Source: Dryas octopetala
Lineage: Eukaryota; Streptophyta; Magnoliopsida; Rosales; Rosaceae
Assembly (NCBI GenBank): GCA_963921425.1
Contig: OY992832.1
Span: forward strand, 28,299,489 to 28,363,488
Reading direction: 5' to 3'
DNA: 64,000 nt
A model generated the notes under the pieces. The model was not told the origin of the DNA. It saw nothing but the letters and a program-made list of their open reading frames with translations, and did no database searches. Below, one piece after another: positions 36,499 through 48,539 of the stretch; the stretch's first letter is position 1; each line of letters begins with the position of its first letter. Position numbers and translations under genes: made by a program.

Positions 36499-38158
36499 TT
36501 AGTCGTTGTTTAAGTCATAAAGGTCTTGAGCATCTTGGTAGAATAGATCTGACCAAAGGTGTTTCTTCTTTTGACTAGTAGCTTTCTTATTATCATCATT
36601 CGATGTTGAGGCTTCAGAGGAGGTTGGAGAATTATTTTCTTTTTTGACTTCATCTTCTTCTCCTCCCATTTGAGTGACTTGGAGCATGATCTGTTTAGCA
36701 AGTTCTTTTAACTCGAATTTGGACTTTCCTTCAATTGAGAGGGAAGAAATAGACAGGCTACTTCTATTGAGGTATATCTCAACTTATTTATGTTGAGGTA
36801 TGACCTTGTTCGGGCCCACACGAGTCGTTTTGTGACAATCCGAACCGTTCGTAAAGATCATCTTCATTAATAGATCATCCTTGCAAAAAATTAGTCAAAT
36901 CGGAAATCATTTGTCTATCTAACTTTGATAAAACAAATGGACAGTGTAGTCGAAAATATTTGGTTCGTCTATTTATTTGATCAAAGTTAGATAGGCAAAT
37001 GATTTTCGATTTGGCTAATTTTTTACAAGGATGATCTATCAATGGAGATGTAAAAAATGAACAGTTTGGATCGACACAAAATAACTCGTGTAGGCCCTAA
37101 TAGGATATACCTCAACATAAATAAGTTGAGGTATACCTCAATAGAAGGAGCCTAAGAAATGGATGACTGTGAAACAGTGGGTTTCAGTTGATGGGTTTTT
37201 GTTGGAGGAAATTTAGTGTTGACTTGGGTGATAATGCGATCATGATTGAACTTATCCCACCATTTTACTGAAAAATGTCTTGTGACTATGTCAGAATTGA
37301 TTTCATAGTGCCACTTGAGAATCCAAGGGACCTTGTATTTTGAAAGAAAATGGAGGAGAGTTGGGATTTTAGCTTCATATTTATTGACTTGATAAACAGT
37401 TAAGAAATACTTTACATAATCTTGCAAAGTATTAGGTAGAAGACTAAAAATAGGTCCATGGGTTGACCACCATTTTTGAAACCACAAGGGAAATTTTCCC
37501 CTGAATTTCTTATCAAAATTAATGAACCAGGATTGGCTGAAATCTTCTGTTTGATGCAGGAAAATTTTGTACCAAGAATCAATGTAATCATAGTAATTAA
37601 ATGTGACTTCTTCATCAAGAACCGAAGAGAATGAGGGTGAGTACCCCAATCAAGTTGACTTAGAATTTTTTGAATATAAAGCGAATGATAAAGGATTTTA
37701 TTTGGATCATTCCTATCCTTGATAGGTTTAATTAGGATTGACTCAGTTGTAAAAATAATGTCTCTATAATATTTTAATGACTTGGTAGCGTGACTGGGAA
37801 CATAATGTAGCATTAGTGGAAAATATGTCTTTGCAAGCAAAGTTGGAGACTTGAGATGATTAAAATAGGGTTCAATGTAGAATAATGAATGGCCAGGGAT
37901 TTTTGGGACATAGGCAGAGGTGGCTGCCTGGTAATGGATAATGGGTTGAGGAACTGATTGGATGGTTGACTGGTAAGGATCATATTGGGATACTAAGGCG
38001 GACTAGTAATTAGGACGGATACTACCAATGGTAGTAAATCTGTTGGAAACATTGACTGGAGAGTGACTAAAGGGGATTAGACTTGAAGGAGTAATGGGTT
38101 CAGGTTTAACTGAGTTGTAACTAGAGGTTGAAAGGTTATTAGGCCTTCTAGCTGCCAT
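36499..38158 (-). pseudogene. Second ORF of the endogenous pararetrovirus, function unknown, interrupted by a MITE
   Basis: A start codon at 38158 overlaps the end of the RNase H frame. The reading is broken by an in-frame TAG near 38005, and by a frame change near 37640 between frames 37840-37412 and 37649-37152. The foldback MITE at 36755-37153 then interrupts it, and coding resumes at 36754 and ends at 36499. Visible features are a W-rich patch (FPLWFQKWWSTHGP) and an acidic/Ser/Lys-rich tail ending in DLYDLNND. I associate such W-rich patches with endogenous caulimovirid sequences but cannot assign a function. Confidence 0.7.
36755..37153. mobile_element. Mutator-type foldback MITE (399 bp) inside the viral ORF
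   Basis: The two halves form a near-complete hairpin. The left end AGGCTACTTCTATTGAGG and the complement of the right end AGGCTCCTTCTATTGAGG are TIRs extending through most of the element. Flanks AAGAAATAGAC (36744-36754) and AAGAAATGGAT (37154-37164) match at 9 of 11 positions, consistent with a 9-11 bp Mutator TSD that has diverged. There is no coding capacity. Its interior resembles the larger foldback at 40539-41182 (AAATCGGAAATCATTTG, CATCCTTGYAAAAAAT blocks). Confidence 0.85.
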
Positions 38159-38159
38159 T

Positions 38160-40530
38160 TTTGCCCTGCAAGAATTCTCGGGCTAGAAAATCAGGAATAC
38201 AATTTTGACTTCCTTAAATATATTCAATTTCAAAATCAAAAATACTAAGTATAGCTTGCCATCGTGCAAAAATTTGTTTAAATGCAATGTTTTGAACATC
38301 TTTTTCTAAACATGCTTGGCACTCTTACAATCGACACGGACTAAAAATTTTTGGTTTAAAAAATCATCTTGAAATTTTGAAATACATAATACTATAGATA
38401 AAATTTCTTTTTTAATAGTACTATAATTAATTTGTGCTTGAGTCCAAACGCCAGAGTGGAAACGAACAATTTTTTCAGGATCATTAGGTGTAATTTGTTG
38501 TTTGAGAATACCTCCATAACCAAGTTCAAAAGCATCAGTTTTGACTATTTTGAATGAATTAACTGTTCGAATACCAAGACAAGGTAAAGTTTTGACATAT
38601 CGTTTAATTTCTCTGACTATAAGAGTATGAGCGGGTGTCCATGGAGGAGGATTACTTTGGAGTCTATCAAACAAAGGTTTGCATTGTTTTCTGAGATTTT
38701 TATAGAAATCAGAAACATAATTGAGTGATCCAAGAAATCTTTGGAGTTGATTCTTATCAAGAATTTCATCAGGGAATTTTTCTACAAACTGGATTACTCG
38801 ATCAATTGGACTTATTTGGGATTCATGAATATTATATCCAAGAAATCTGATTTTTATTTGGAATAATTTGATTTTTCAGGAAGAGACCACCAATCATTGG
38901 TTTTGACTATGTGTAGAAACAAATGTAAATGTTTCCAATGTTCTTCTATGGATTTAGAAAAGATAAGGACATCATCTATTTAAACAATAGAGAAGTGACT
39001 GAAAGGATTAAATATTTTATTCATGATATTCTAAAATTCACTAGGGTCATTTTTTAACCCAAAAGGCATGATATTCCATTCATAGTGACCAAAGGGAGTG
39101 ACAAAAGCAGTTTTATATTTATCATCGTCATGGATTTGAATTTGCCAAAATCCACTTTTCATGTCAAATTTTGAAAAAATTACTGATTGACTTAGTCTGT
39201 TGATTAGATCTCTTTTATTTGGAATTGGATATCTTATCCATTCTAAGACATTATTAAGAGATTTATAATTTATGACTCATCGTGGTGTGTCTCTTTCTAA
39301 TTCAGCGTTTTTTTGAATATAGAAAGCAGGACAAGACCAAGGAGATTTACTCTTCTTGATTATTCCTTTGTTTAGTAATTTAGTAATTTCATTTTTACAG
39401 AATTCCATGATTTCTTGACTCATTTGAATAAGCCGAGCTTTTATTGGGATTTTTTTCTCATTAAATTCTTTAATATAAGTAACTTTTACTATTTGTTTTT
39501 TTCTATGCCAGAAGGCAGTAGGAAGATCACAACAAACTTCTTTTTGGATTCTGTTTTCAAACTCATTAATCTTTTGTTGAAGAATTGGGTTATTTAATTG
39601 ATCTTCAATTCGTCTAAATTTGATTTCCTCTTTTAGATAATTTATGTGTTTAGTCTTTTGATTGATTAGACTAAGGGATTTGGAAATAGAATGTTTTTGA
39701 AAAGCTGATAATATTTTGACTTCAGGATGTGATAGAAATTTAAATTTTATTTTTTCACCCATAGGGTAGGTAGTGATTCCATAATTTTCTGTTGTGAAAG
39801 GATATAACAACACGATGAATGAGAAACCTAAAATAACTTGATATGTTAAATTTTTTATTAAAACAAAAAATGTTTTGAAGCAAACATTGTTTTGACACAC
39901 ATGTGCTTTAGGGATTTCATAATTTAGTTCCATTTTTACTACCATTTGCTGAATTTAAGGTTTCAGTTGTTTTACTAAAATATTTTGTGGGTATCATACC
40001 CTCTTGGATGCAATTTAGATCAGCACCAGAATCAATAAGTGTAGTGGTTATTAACTCGAAATCTTTAATGACTATTCTAATTTGAGAATACCATTTTTTA
40101 AGTTTTATTTGATTTATAATGCTTATAATATTTTAATGACTTTTACCTTCATCATCATGTTCTGAGTTGTCAGAACCATGATGAGAACTATTATGACATT
40201 CATGTTCTGTTGTTCCACTAAACTGTTTTAAAGTCTTGTCTATTTTGAGAATATTAATATCTTGTTTGATTGCTAGGTTTTCTATTTTTAAATCCATATT
40301 TTGAGTTTTTAATAATCGGATTTTTGTTTTAATATTATTTACTTCAAGTTGTAAATCTTGGAGTGTAATTTTTTTTTAGTTCTATTAAATTTGTCTAAAG
40401 TAGTACTAAGGCAAATTTTTGGTTATGGTAGTTTGGGTTTATTTTTATCAATTTGTGTTATAATTTTTCTAAATCGTTTTAAATATTGGGATTTTAAGTC
40501 CTGATTTTCAATTTTGCTTATATATATATA
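38160..40530 (-). pseudogene. Pararetroviral polyprotein remnant: coiled coil, aspartic protease, RT, RNase H
   Basis: Around 40470-40240 a Leu/Ile/Lys-rich coiled coil is readable, then a Ser/His/Asp-rich linker (about 40210-40140). The retropepsin loop IDSGADLNCI lies near 40040-40010, and the distal VILG patch near 39830. RT follows in frames from 39945 leftwards: a VVNYRPLN-like region at about 39260, KFDMKSGFWQI near 39160, MPFGLKND near 39060, and the IDDVLIFS catalytic box near 38970, immediately preceded by an in-frame stop. RNase H occupies 38674-38200 (DAFELGYGG, KEILSIV, VDCKSAKHV), with further frame breaks. It is non-coding today. Confidence 0.82.
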
Positions 40531-40538
40531 TATATATA

Positions 40539-41182
40539 AGTGCTCTAAAACTAATTGGTTATCAAGTTAATACGAAGCTAACCATGCTTTTAGGACCACC
40601 ACATAACTAATTTCATAATCCGAACCGTCAATTATTTAGGTTATACTTCAAAGATTATCATTGCAAAAAATCAACTAAATCAGAAATCATTTAGTCATAT
40701 AATTGAGATCAAATAAATAGACGATCAGTGTTTTCGATAAAAACATATAAATAGTTGTTGTTATAATCAAATGACTAAATTACTTCCGATTTTAGAGATT
40801 TTTTACCTGGTTATTAAGTTAATACAAAGCTAACTACTATGTTGAGTCCATCGCACAATATAAACTCAAAATCTGAACCGTCTATTTTTTAGACCCTACT
40901 TTAAAGATCATCCTTGTAAAAAATCTTCAAAATCGGAAGTCATTTAGGCATTGATTATAACAACAACTATTTATATGCTTTTATCGAAAACACTGATCGT
41001 CAATTTATTTGATCTCAATTAGATGACTAAATAATTTCCAATTTAGTTGATTTTTTACAATGACAATCTTTGAAATATGACCTAAATAATTGACGGTTCG
41101 AATTATGAAATTAGTTATGTAGTGGTCCCAAAAGCATAATTAATTTTATATTAATTTGCTAACCAATTAATTTTAGAGCACT
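40539..41182. mobile_element. Large foldback MITE (644 bp), Mutator-like
   Basis: The two arms of about 290 bp are inverted repeats with high identity, from AGTGCTCTAAAACTAATTGG at the left to its complement at 41182. The loop of about 60-100 bp in the middle itself repeats fragments of the arms (GTTAATACAAAGCTAACTA). A (TA)n run abuts the left end, so the TSD is not clear. It lies at the truncated upstream end of the endogenous pararetrovirus. Confidence 0.82.
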
Positions 41183-41402
41183 CATCTATACTTTAAATAA
41201 TTTGAGTATACTAGAACGTAGGTCGATTTGAACTATTCTCTTCCTACATTTGGTACTATTGGTACTATTGGTAATTGGTTATTGATGACCCGTTTCTTTT
41301 TCGGGCATTTTAATTGATATACGCTCTTTTAGTTTTAAAGCCGTTGGATCTTTTTAAAGTTGATCCAATGCCCAAAACACATTGTTTGCAAAACCAAAAG
41401 AA

Positions 41403-41600
41403 TGGGCCTATCTTCTTTTTGGGCTAAAGCCCAGATCCGAACTTGGCCCGAGTCGAAAGTGAGGAAACAACGTGAACTTGGGAAGCATTCGGTTATGGTC
41501 CTTATGGAGGGATTGTCTTCCCGCTACTGATCAAAAGCCCATCCCAATTTTTATCCTTTTTAAAAAATAAATGTTAATAAAAAATTAAAAACTAAGCCCA
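41403..41600 (+). promoter_or_regulatory. Site II-rich promoter of THO3
   Basis: TGGGCC/TGGGCT/AGCCCA motifs occur at 41403-41408, 41420-41425, 41428-41433, 41536-41541 and 41595-41600, and GGCCC at 41445. Clusters of TGGGCY (site II, bound by TCP factors) are typical of promoters of plant housekeeping and ribosomal genes. The pair at 41420-41433 is an inverted repeat. No clear TATA box is present. A CT-rich leader (41640-41700) follows, suggesting transcription starts around 41600-41640. Confidence 0.6.
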
Positions 41601-41619
41601 GCTCATCTTGATTGAAAAA

Positions 41620-41753
41620 GAAAAACAAAACGACACCACTCTTCGTTCTCTCTGTGGTCTCTCGCTCTATCTCAACTCTCAGCTGTCACTATCTCTCATC
41701 ACTCATCCGGCATCTAAATCATCGCCTTCAATCTTTATTTTCGGCATGGGCAG
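41620..41753 (+). other. Probable 5'-UTR exon of THO3
   Basis: A CT-rich stretch ends with CAG|GTATTAT at 41753/41754. A good acceptor (TTTCAG|ATCC) lies at 42570/42571, with the THO3 start codon 71 nt further on. A leader exon plus an 817-bp 5'-UTR intron is therefore likely. The transcription start and the splice are inferred only from consensus sites. Confidence 0.45.
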
Positions 41754-42641
41754 GTATTATCTTGAATCTCTTCTCTTCTTTTTCGTTTCTAATTTAATTT
41801 AGGTTTAAATGTTTGAGGCTGAATTTAGGGATTCTATTTGGGTGTGAATTTAGCTATTTAAGGATTGAATTTGAGTATTCAGGTTAGGTTTAAATGTGAG
41901 AACTGAGAACCCCATTTGAATTTAGGGATTAAATTTAGGACTTTATTATTTTGTTGGATTTTATGCCCAAATTCTCAATGACCAGACCCATACCCTTTTC
42001 AATATTACCCGAATTCTTAACAAATCACATTTTTTTTTTTTTTTTTTAACATATAGCTTTTGGTTCTCCATTACCAATGATCAGCTTCTATACTTGGGTT
42101 GTAAATGTTTATGGGGTGGGGGAGCTGACTGACTGGTGAGGAGCAGGAAGAAAGAGCAAGTCCATTAGTCCAGTTGAGTCTAACTTGTACATGTATAGTC
42201 TCCAGTTGCTGAATAGCACAAGCCATGGGCATTGGCCATAAAAGCAATCATAGAATTCTAGTAAAAAGAAGACAAGTTTGGTCCCGTAGAGTATGAGAGA
42301 GTATATGATGTTCGAGCATATGGACACATATTTCATTGGTAAAAGCATATGTGATCAACTTGATTGATGTGGGGTTGCTTGTAAATTTCAGGTGCCAAGT
42401 TCAGTAAGCTCAATCTTAATTGTTGGAAGTGGAAGTTTGGAAACCAAGTTGTATATTTCATTATTGTTGGTTTGGTAAGCTTCAAATTTCAATCTTAAAT
42501 TCTTAGTTGCATATTGCTAGAAGTAAGGTATATTTTCTGTTTATTAATGAAATTTCCTCGTAAGTTTCAGATCCTGGATCCGTCCGTCTGGCAATAACAA
42601 GTAAACCTCTCACACACTCTGCTAGCATTACAATTCAAGGA

Positions 42642-45566
42642 ATGGCAGAGATGGAGGAAACGATACCGTTTAAGAATCTCCATAGCAGAGAGTACCAAGG
42701 CCACAAGAAGAAGGTCCCCTCTCTCTCTCTCTCTCTCTCTTCGATATTTTTTATGCAGTCTCAACCTCAAAACCCTAATCTCTTGCTCTTCATTTTCTGT
42801 ATGCTAAAATTTTATGTTTCATTGTGGAAAGGTACACTCAGTGGCTTGGAACTGCACAGGCACGAAGCTCGCATCGGGTTCTGTAGATCAAACCGCTAGG
42901 GTTTGGCACATTGAGCCCCACGGACATGTAAGCTCAGCTCCTCTAATAAATTCATTCTTGTTAATTTATGTAATTATTGTTATTTCAAACATGGTGAAGT
43001 AAATTATGTTGTTTATATTTATATATATTATATGTATATGTATATATGTTACAGGGAAAGATTAAAGATATTGAATTGAAGGGGCACATGGATAGTGTGG
43101 ATCAGCTGTGTTGGGACCCCAAGCATGCTGATCTGATTGCCACTGCCTCCGGAGACAAGACCGTCCGTCTATGGGATGCTCGTAGTAAGTCATTGCTCTT
43201 TCAATTATTTTTTCTTTTTTTGGGTACAAAGATAGGAATTTGATGCTATGTGTAAGACTGTTTCTGGGTACTGCAGGTGGAAAATGTGCGCAGCAAGCGG
43301 AACTTAGCGGGGAGAACATTAACATCACCTATAAACCTGATGGCACGCACGTTGCAGTTGGCAATAGGGTATGTTTACTTGTGCATACCATTTAAGTAGT
43401 CAATGAGTTTGTGATTTTCTGGCTGTTCATTTATTGAAATTTGATTTGTGAGTGTCATTAGCTATGTATTGGTGTTCCATTGTGTGGCCATTTGCAGTAG
43501 CACAAGAGGATATTTGTTGTTCTTATGCTTTTTTCCCCTTAAATGTAGGATGATGAACTAACAATTTTGGATGTTCGGAAATTTAAGCCGATTCACAAGC
43601 GAAAGTTCAATTATGAGGTAATTATCAAAACAGATGCTTTTGGTTTCCCCCTGTCTATTGCATGTTCAGTATGAGGCTTAGCTTCATAGTACTAGGCTTT
43701 AGGGGAAAAAAAAAAAAAAACCTTTGAAGCTCTACCTTGAGAAGTCGTTCAATTCTTCTGTAGAATATGCAAATGGAACTTTAGAAATTATCCTTAAGAG
43801 CGAATGCATGTAGAAAACAATTGACAACATGGTTTATTAGCATATTTGATGTTAATTTATCTCTCTTTTGTTCTCTCTCTCTTAAAGTTCATAAACCATG
43901 TGTTATATCCTTTTGTTGGTCAGGTGTGAGCTCAGAAAGGAATTAGTTTGATTCTACTTCAAATTGAAATATGTTTAGTGACTTTCCCATGTTGAAGTTG
44001 TAAAATTATAAAATCTATTAACTAATAATTTTTTTTTTTAATGAACATCAACGCTTCTTAATGTTTGTAGAAAAATTAGATCGTTTATTATATATCCCAA
44101 TAATTTATGTTCAAATTTTTTTTGTCAGTAGATTCCACTAATTAGTTGGTAGGATTGATGCGTAGTTGTGAAAACATGTGTAACTTATTTGTATTTGCCT
44201 GATCCTTACACATAAATGCTCCATCCTAAACCAAGGGATGCCCCTAAGTCCTGTTTATATTATGTGTTTCCATACCTCAAATGCTTATTGAGTATTCTTC
44301 TTGCCCAGGTTAATGAAATTGCTTGGAGCACAACAAGTGATATTTTCTTCTTGACAACTGGAAATGGTGAAAACAAATTTTTCTTTTCTACAAGCAATTT
44401 CTCTTTTCTTCAAGCAATTTCTGCAAGCAATTTTATTCTACATTCCTCCGATCAGGTACCGTTGAAGTACTAGCATACCCATCTCTTCAACTAGTGGACA
44501 CTCTCATGGCTCATACAGCTGGGTGCTACTGTATTGCAATTGACCCACTTGGAAGGTGTGTGCTACAAAGTTGTATTATTTCTTCATTTATCAAAGAAAG
44601 AAAAACTCTGTTTGATCTCATTTGGGCTATTGACTTGCTATAATAGTTGGAACTGCCTATATATAAGCTGCATGTCTACTATCTTGAAAACTGTCTCATT
44701 AAGACCTACTTTTAACTTTGCCTTATACTCTCTGTAATGTTCTTTGTACCATGACAGGTATTTTGCTGTTGGGAGCGCTGATTCCTTGGTCAGCCTGTGG
44801 GATATCTCAGAGATGCTCTGTGTGCGAACGTTTACAAAACTTGAGTGAGTCCAACCCTGGGTTCCCTATCATTTAACAAATTGTGTGAATTCTGCAGTTT
44901 ATAGCCATTGTGAACTTTTTTTTTAGTTTGCTGTGTAAACTTTAATCATCTGCATCCCTAACCCTGGAAAGACCCCTTTTTGTACTTTCCTCAGATCGCC
45001 AGTGAGGACAATAAGCTTCAACCACACTGGAGAGTATCTTGCATCTGCCAGTGAAGACTTGTTCATTGAAATAGTAAGTATACTATGTGGCTTACTCTGG
45101 CAGTTATCTCTTCAAGAAGTATATTCTCCCCATATGGGAGAAAGTCTGACTGTGAGGGCCGCAACCTGTCATCATACCTGGCTAGCTTAGATTTTACTTT
45201 TTCTTTTTTCTTTTTTAATGTAGCTAACTCATTCATATGAATTCAATATCTTTCTTTACACCTATGTAAAAGCGTAATAATGAAATTGCTGCTGTATCAA
45301 ACAGTTAAATGTTCAAACCGGGCGGACAGTGCATCAAATTCCATGTAGGGCTGCCATGAACAGTGTTGAGTGGAATCCTAAAGGCAATCTACTTGCATAC
45401 GCTGGGGATGACAAGAACAAATACCAGACTGATGAAGGTATTGAATTGCTGCTACTTGTTCCTCTAAGCACTCATCAACACAAACAAATTCAACTGATGC
45501 ATTTATTTGGTTATCTTAAATATTGCAGGTGTTTTTAGGATATTTGGCTTTAAAAGTGCATCCTGA
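42642..45566 (+). CDS. THO3: THO complex subunit 3 (TEX1/THOC3), WD40 protein, 317 aa
   Basis: The product is a nuclear WD40 subunit of the THO core of TREX, which couples transcription and splicing to mRNA export; in plants it also affects small-RNA production. Exons: 42642-42713, 42832-42927, 43055-43184, 43277-43368, 43549-43617, 44309-44366, 44456-44555, 44758-44844, 44995-45073, 45305-45437, 45529-45566. All introns are GT-AG and phases are consistent, giving 954 nt with stop, close to the family length of about 315 aa. The N-terminus has PFKNLHSREYQGHKKK. WD-type strands are RVWHIE (47-52), RLWDARS (94-100) and SLWDISE (218-224), and the C-terminal WNPKGNLLAYAGDDKN block is diagnostic. 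The start is the first ATG in frame after a UTR stop. The gene looks intact and functional. Confidence 0.95.
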
Positions 45567-45725
45567 ATGTCCGACCATTTTGATTGTGTTTTGCCGTCTT
45601 CTTCTGTAACCATTTGATTATAAACTTCCATAGTCCAAAAGAACAGTCTGTTGTGATATATTGTAAGAATGCCATGCTAAGTTGGGGAAAATTATTGTCC
45701 ACTAAAAAATATTAGTCCCAAGTAT

Positions 45726-45759
<34 letters not shown>

Positions 45760-47474
45760 AGTGTAAATTGAAATCCAGTGTAAATTTTAAATCGTTAAAT
45801 ATTAGTCCCAAAATGGACAAAGACTAGACTCCACTAGTCCAACTAAAGATTGTTGTTCAAAATTTCTACGTGGGCAGTCCCTAAGGGCTACTAACACTCA
45901 AGGGAGTTAAATTTCGTTTTTTTGGGGTATGTAAATTTTACCATTAGTTCATGAATTTTTTGTCAATATTTTGCTGAAATTATCGAATTTCTTGAAATTT
46001 TGCCAAATTTTCATTTAGAGGAACTAACCAAGCCATTTTTTCTCTGTCTGTCTTCTCTTTGCTGGTAGTTACAAATCCAGCCACCGGCATGATTGGGGAG
46101 GGAGGAGAGAGAAGAGAGAGAATAGAGAGAAGAGATAGGAGATCGAGGAGGGACTTGGGAGAGAGAGATTGGCGTTGGAGATATATCAATTGATTCAATT
46201 ATATGCCATATGCTGATATGCAAGTTGTAACACAGTGGCGGCTGGGAGCCTGGGAGAGAGAGACATGAAAGGGAAGAAGAAAGTCACGGGAAGAAGTGGA
46301 AGCCAGGAAGGAAAGGAAAAAAAAAAAAAAGGTTTAGGGTTTATTGGGGTTTGAGGTTTTTGGGCAATTGGAAAGAAAAAAAAGGGTTTGAAGTTTCGTT
46401 TGATTCTTTTGGGATTTCATTTAGTTATCTTTAAACCATAAATCATAATACATTTCTATATAAAAAAATAATTAAAAATACTCTAAAGGGCATAAATCCT
46501 AATATTTTATACTATATTCTAAAGAATATAGAGTATATAGGGTTTAGTGTAATATTAGGACATATAAAGTATATGATTTAGTGTATAGATTATAGAATAT
46601 AAAAAATATACTAATTTTATTTATTCATTATATTAATTTTATTTAACAGTATTTGTCTCCAGCGCGCATTATATTCATCACATATCACATGAAACCTACC
46701 ATATAATTTGGTTTCCTCAATATTTTTTATCAATATAGTAGATAATATGTTAAATAAACATACGGTAAAGTTTCATTCAAAATTTTCGTATTTTAATAGC
46801 AATTTTCATTGTTTCTGTCTAATTTTTGTCGAAATTTAAAAATCTTCGAAATTTTCGTCAAAATTTCCTCGAAACTCAAAATTTTATTCCTTGCTAACAA
46901 TGAAGTTCCTGGACCATTTCTGGTCAAAGGTTGAATGCCAATTTGAACTAGGCCTGTATGGAGATATTTGTATTCCCTTAAGATGTTCTTGTATGGCTTT
47001 TGATGAAAATAATTGAATATTCTCATGGGTCTGATCCAATAGCAATCACTTGCTGTTGGGTATTGATAGAGTATTCAGATTTGAATTCGAAGGTTCATAT
47101 TCTATAAATATCTTTATAATCTTTCTTTGGGAGTTTCCAATTATAAAGGCTTTCTTCTGAGATAATTGTATTCCATTCTTCAAAGTTGATCATTGTATTT
47201 GAGTTTGATCCTATAGAAGACATGAATTAGTTTGAAAATAAAAATAATTTTTGACAACCTAGTTAAACTTAGGATGATGTGCCCTGCTGACCAACAGACT
47301 TACTTCAGGTCTTATTGTACTGTACTGCCCTACGGCCGAGACCACAATTGCTACTTTCTCCCCAAGTCTTTTTAAAGTTTTATATATCCTCATCTTCCCC
47401 CTAAAAATGTCTATGATACCGTACTAATTTAAAATAATTATATATAAATATATAAAAACTAATTTAAAATGATA
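45567..47474. other. Intergenic region downstream of THO3
   Basis: The probable THO3 3' UTR comes first (to about 45670). Then come a (GA)n tract, AT-rich DNA with repeated TCGAAATTTT-type words near 45960-46020 and 46770-46880, and a GA-rich patch at 46090-46350. Short ORFs here lack any domain or codon signal. I see no gene. Confidence 0.6.
45727..45756. repeat. (GA)n microsatellite
   Basis: About 15 GA dinucleotides, 160 bp past the THO3 stop codon. It is not associated with an LTR, unlike the other GA tracts. Confidence 0.9.
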
Positions 47475-47483
47475 AACAATTAA

Positions 47484-48224
47484 GGCATAAATTCAATTTA
47501 GACATATAACTATATAAACTATTTCAATGGAGTCCATTAACTTTAAAATATTTCAAATACACACTCGATCTATTATCTAAATTGAAAAATGAATTTATGT
47601 CCATTGATTCGTTGAGAGATCAGATAAATGACAGTTTGGCTTTTGCTGATCGGGATTACTTGACGACGTGACGCTATTTCAGCAAACATTTCCCGCCAAA
47701 TGAGTGACACGGGCCCACAATTTAATAATAATAGAGAGAGTGAGAGTTTGTAGGCCTGTGCTAGGGGTTAGGTGGACCCGTGTCGCTCATTTCCCACCAA
47801 ATGAGCGACACAGGTCCACCTAACCCCTGACACGGGTCCACAAAGTCATCATCTCTTTCGCGCTCGTTGAACACAAGTGAGAGATTTATATTCGAATTTG
47901 GGGGAAACAAGATATTTTTTGGAGACTAAATGGTCAGAAGAGCGTTCGACGAGCGGGAAAGAGGTGATGGGTGTGTGGGTCTGTGTCAAGTGGACATGTG
48001 TTGCTCATTTAGCGAGAAATGTATGCTGAGTTGGTGCCACATCGCCAATTAATCCCCGTTAGCAAAAGCCAAACTGACATTTAACTGATCTCTCAATAAA
48101 TTGATGGACGGAATTTCATTTTTCAATTTACATAATAAATCAGGTGTATATTTGAAATATTCGAAAGTTCGTGGACCCCGTTGAAATAGCATATATAGTT
48201 ATGTGTCTAAATTGAATTTATGCC
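47484..48224. mobile_element. Mutator-type foldback MITE (741 bp), TSD AACAATTAA
   Basis: It has inverted termini GGCATAAATTCAATTTAGAC and the complement ending at 48224. A perfect 9-bp TSD AACAATTAA lies at 47475-47483 and 48225-48233. The arms of about 250 bp share blocks such as CATTTATC(T/A)GATCTCTCAA and the CGACACGGG-type centre, which itself has repeated TGAGYGACACRGGYCCAC words. No ORF of note is present. The 9-bp TSD and long TIR place it with MULE-derived MITEs. Confidence 0.93.
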
Positions 48225-48539
48225 AACAATTAACTATATCAAATTTAACTATACCCTCTACCCTAAACTTTAAGGTCACATTTGTTTCACAAGACTGTCT
48301 TGGCATGGACTAAACTAGCAAAGAACTGTCTTTATGTTTAGTGCACTGCAGGACTAATAACCTGGATAATAAAAATAATATTGTTCTATGTTTGGTGCAG
48401 TATAGGACTAACAAGTTGGATAATTTTTTAAAATTTTATAAGATCATATTTTAAACAAGCAATAGCTATTAAAAAAAATTAAACAAGCAACAACAACAAT
48501 TCTCAAAAGATGCATATTTCATTCTTCATCGAAGTTTTC

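Larger units (their letters stand above)
36016..40530 (-). mobile_element. Endogenous pararetrovirus (Caulimoviridae-like), 5'-truncated and decayed
   Basis: The minus-strand order is coiled coil, aspartic protease, RT, RNase H, then a second ORF and an intergenic region with a TATA box. There is no LTR and no integrase, and RNase H directly follows RT, as in caulimovirids rather than Ty3 elements. Movement and most coat-protein regions are absent; the coding sequence begins at the coiled coil near 40500. In-frame stops, frameshifts and one MITE insertion show an old, inactive copy. Genus is uncertain; a Florendovirus- or Petuvirus-like affinity is only an inference from the layout. Confidence 0.82.

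Noticed and set aside
46090..46350. GA-rich ORFs downstream of THO3
   Set aside because: Low-complexity and in overlapping frames; no gene structure.
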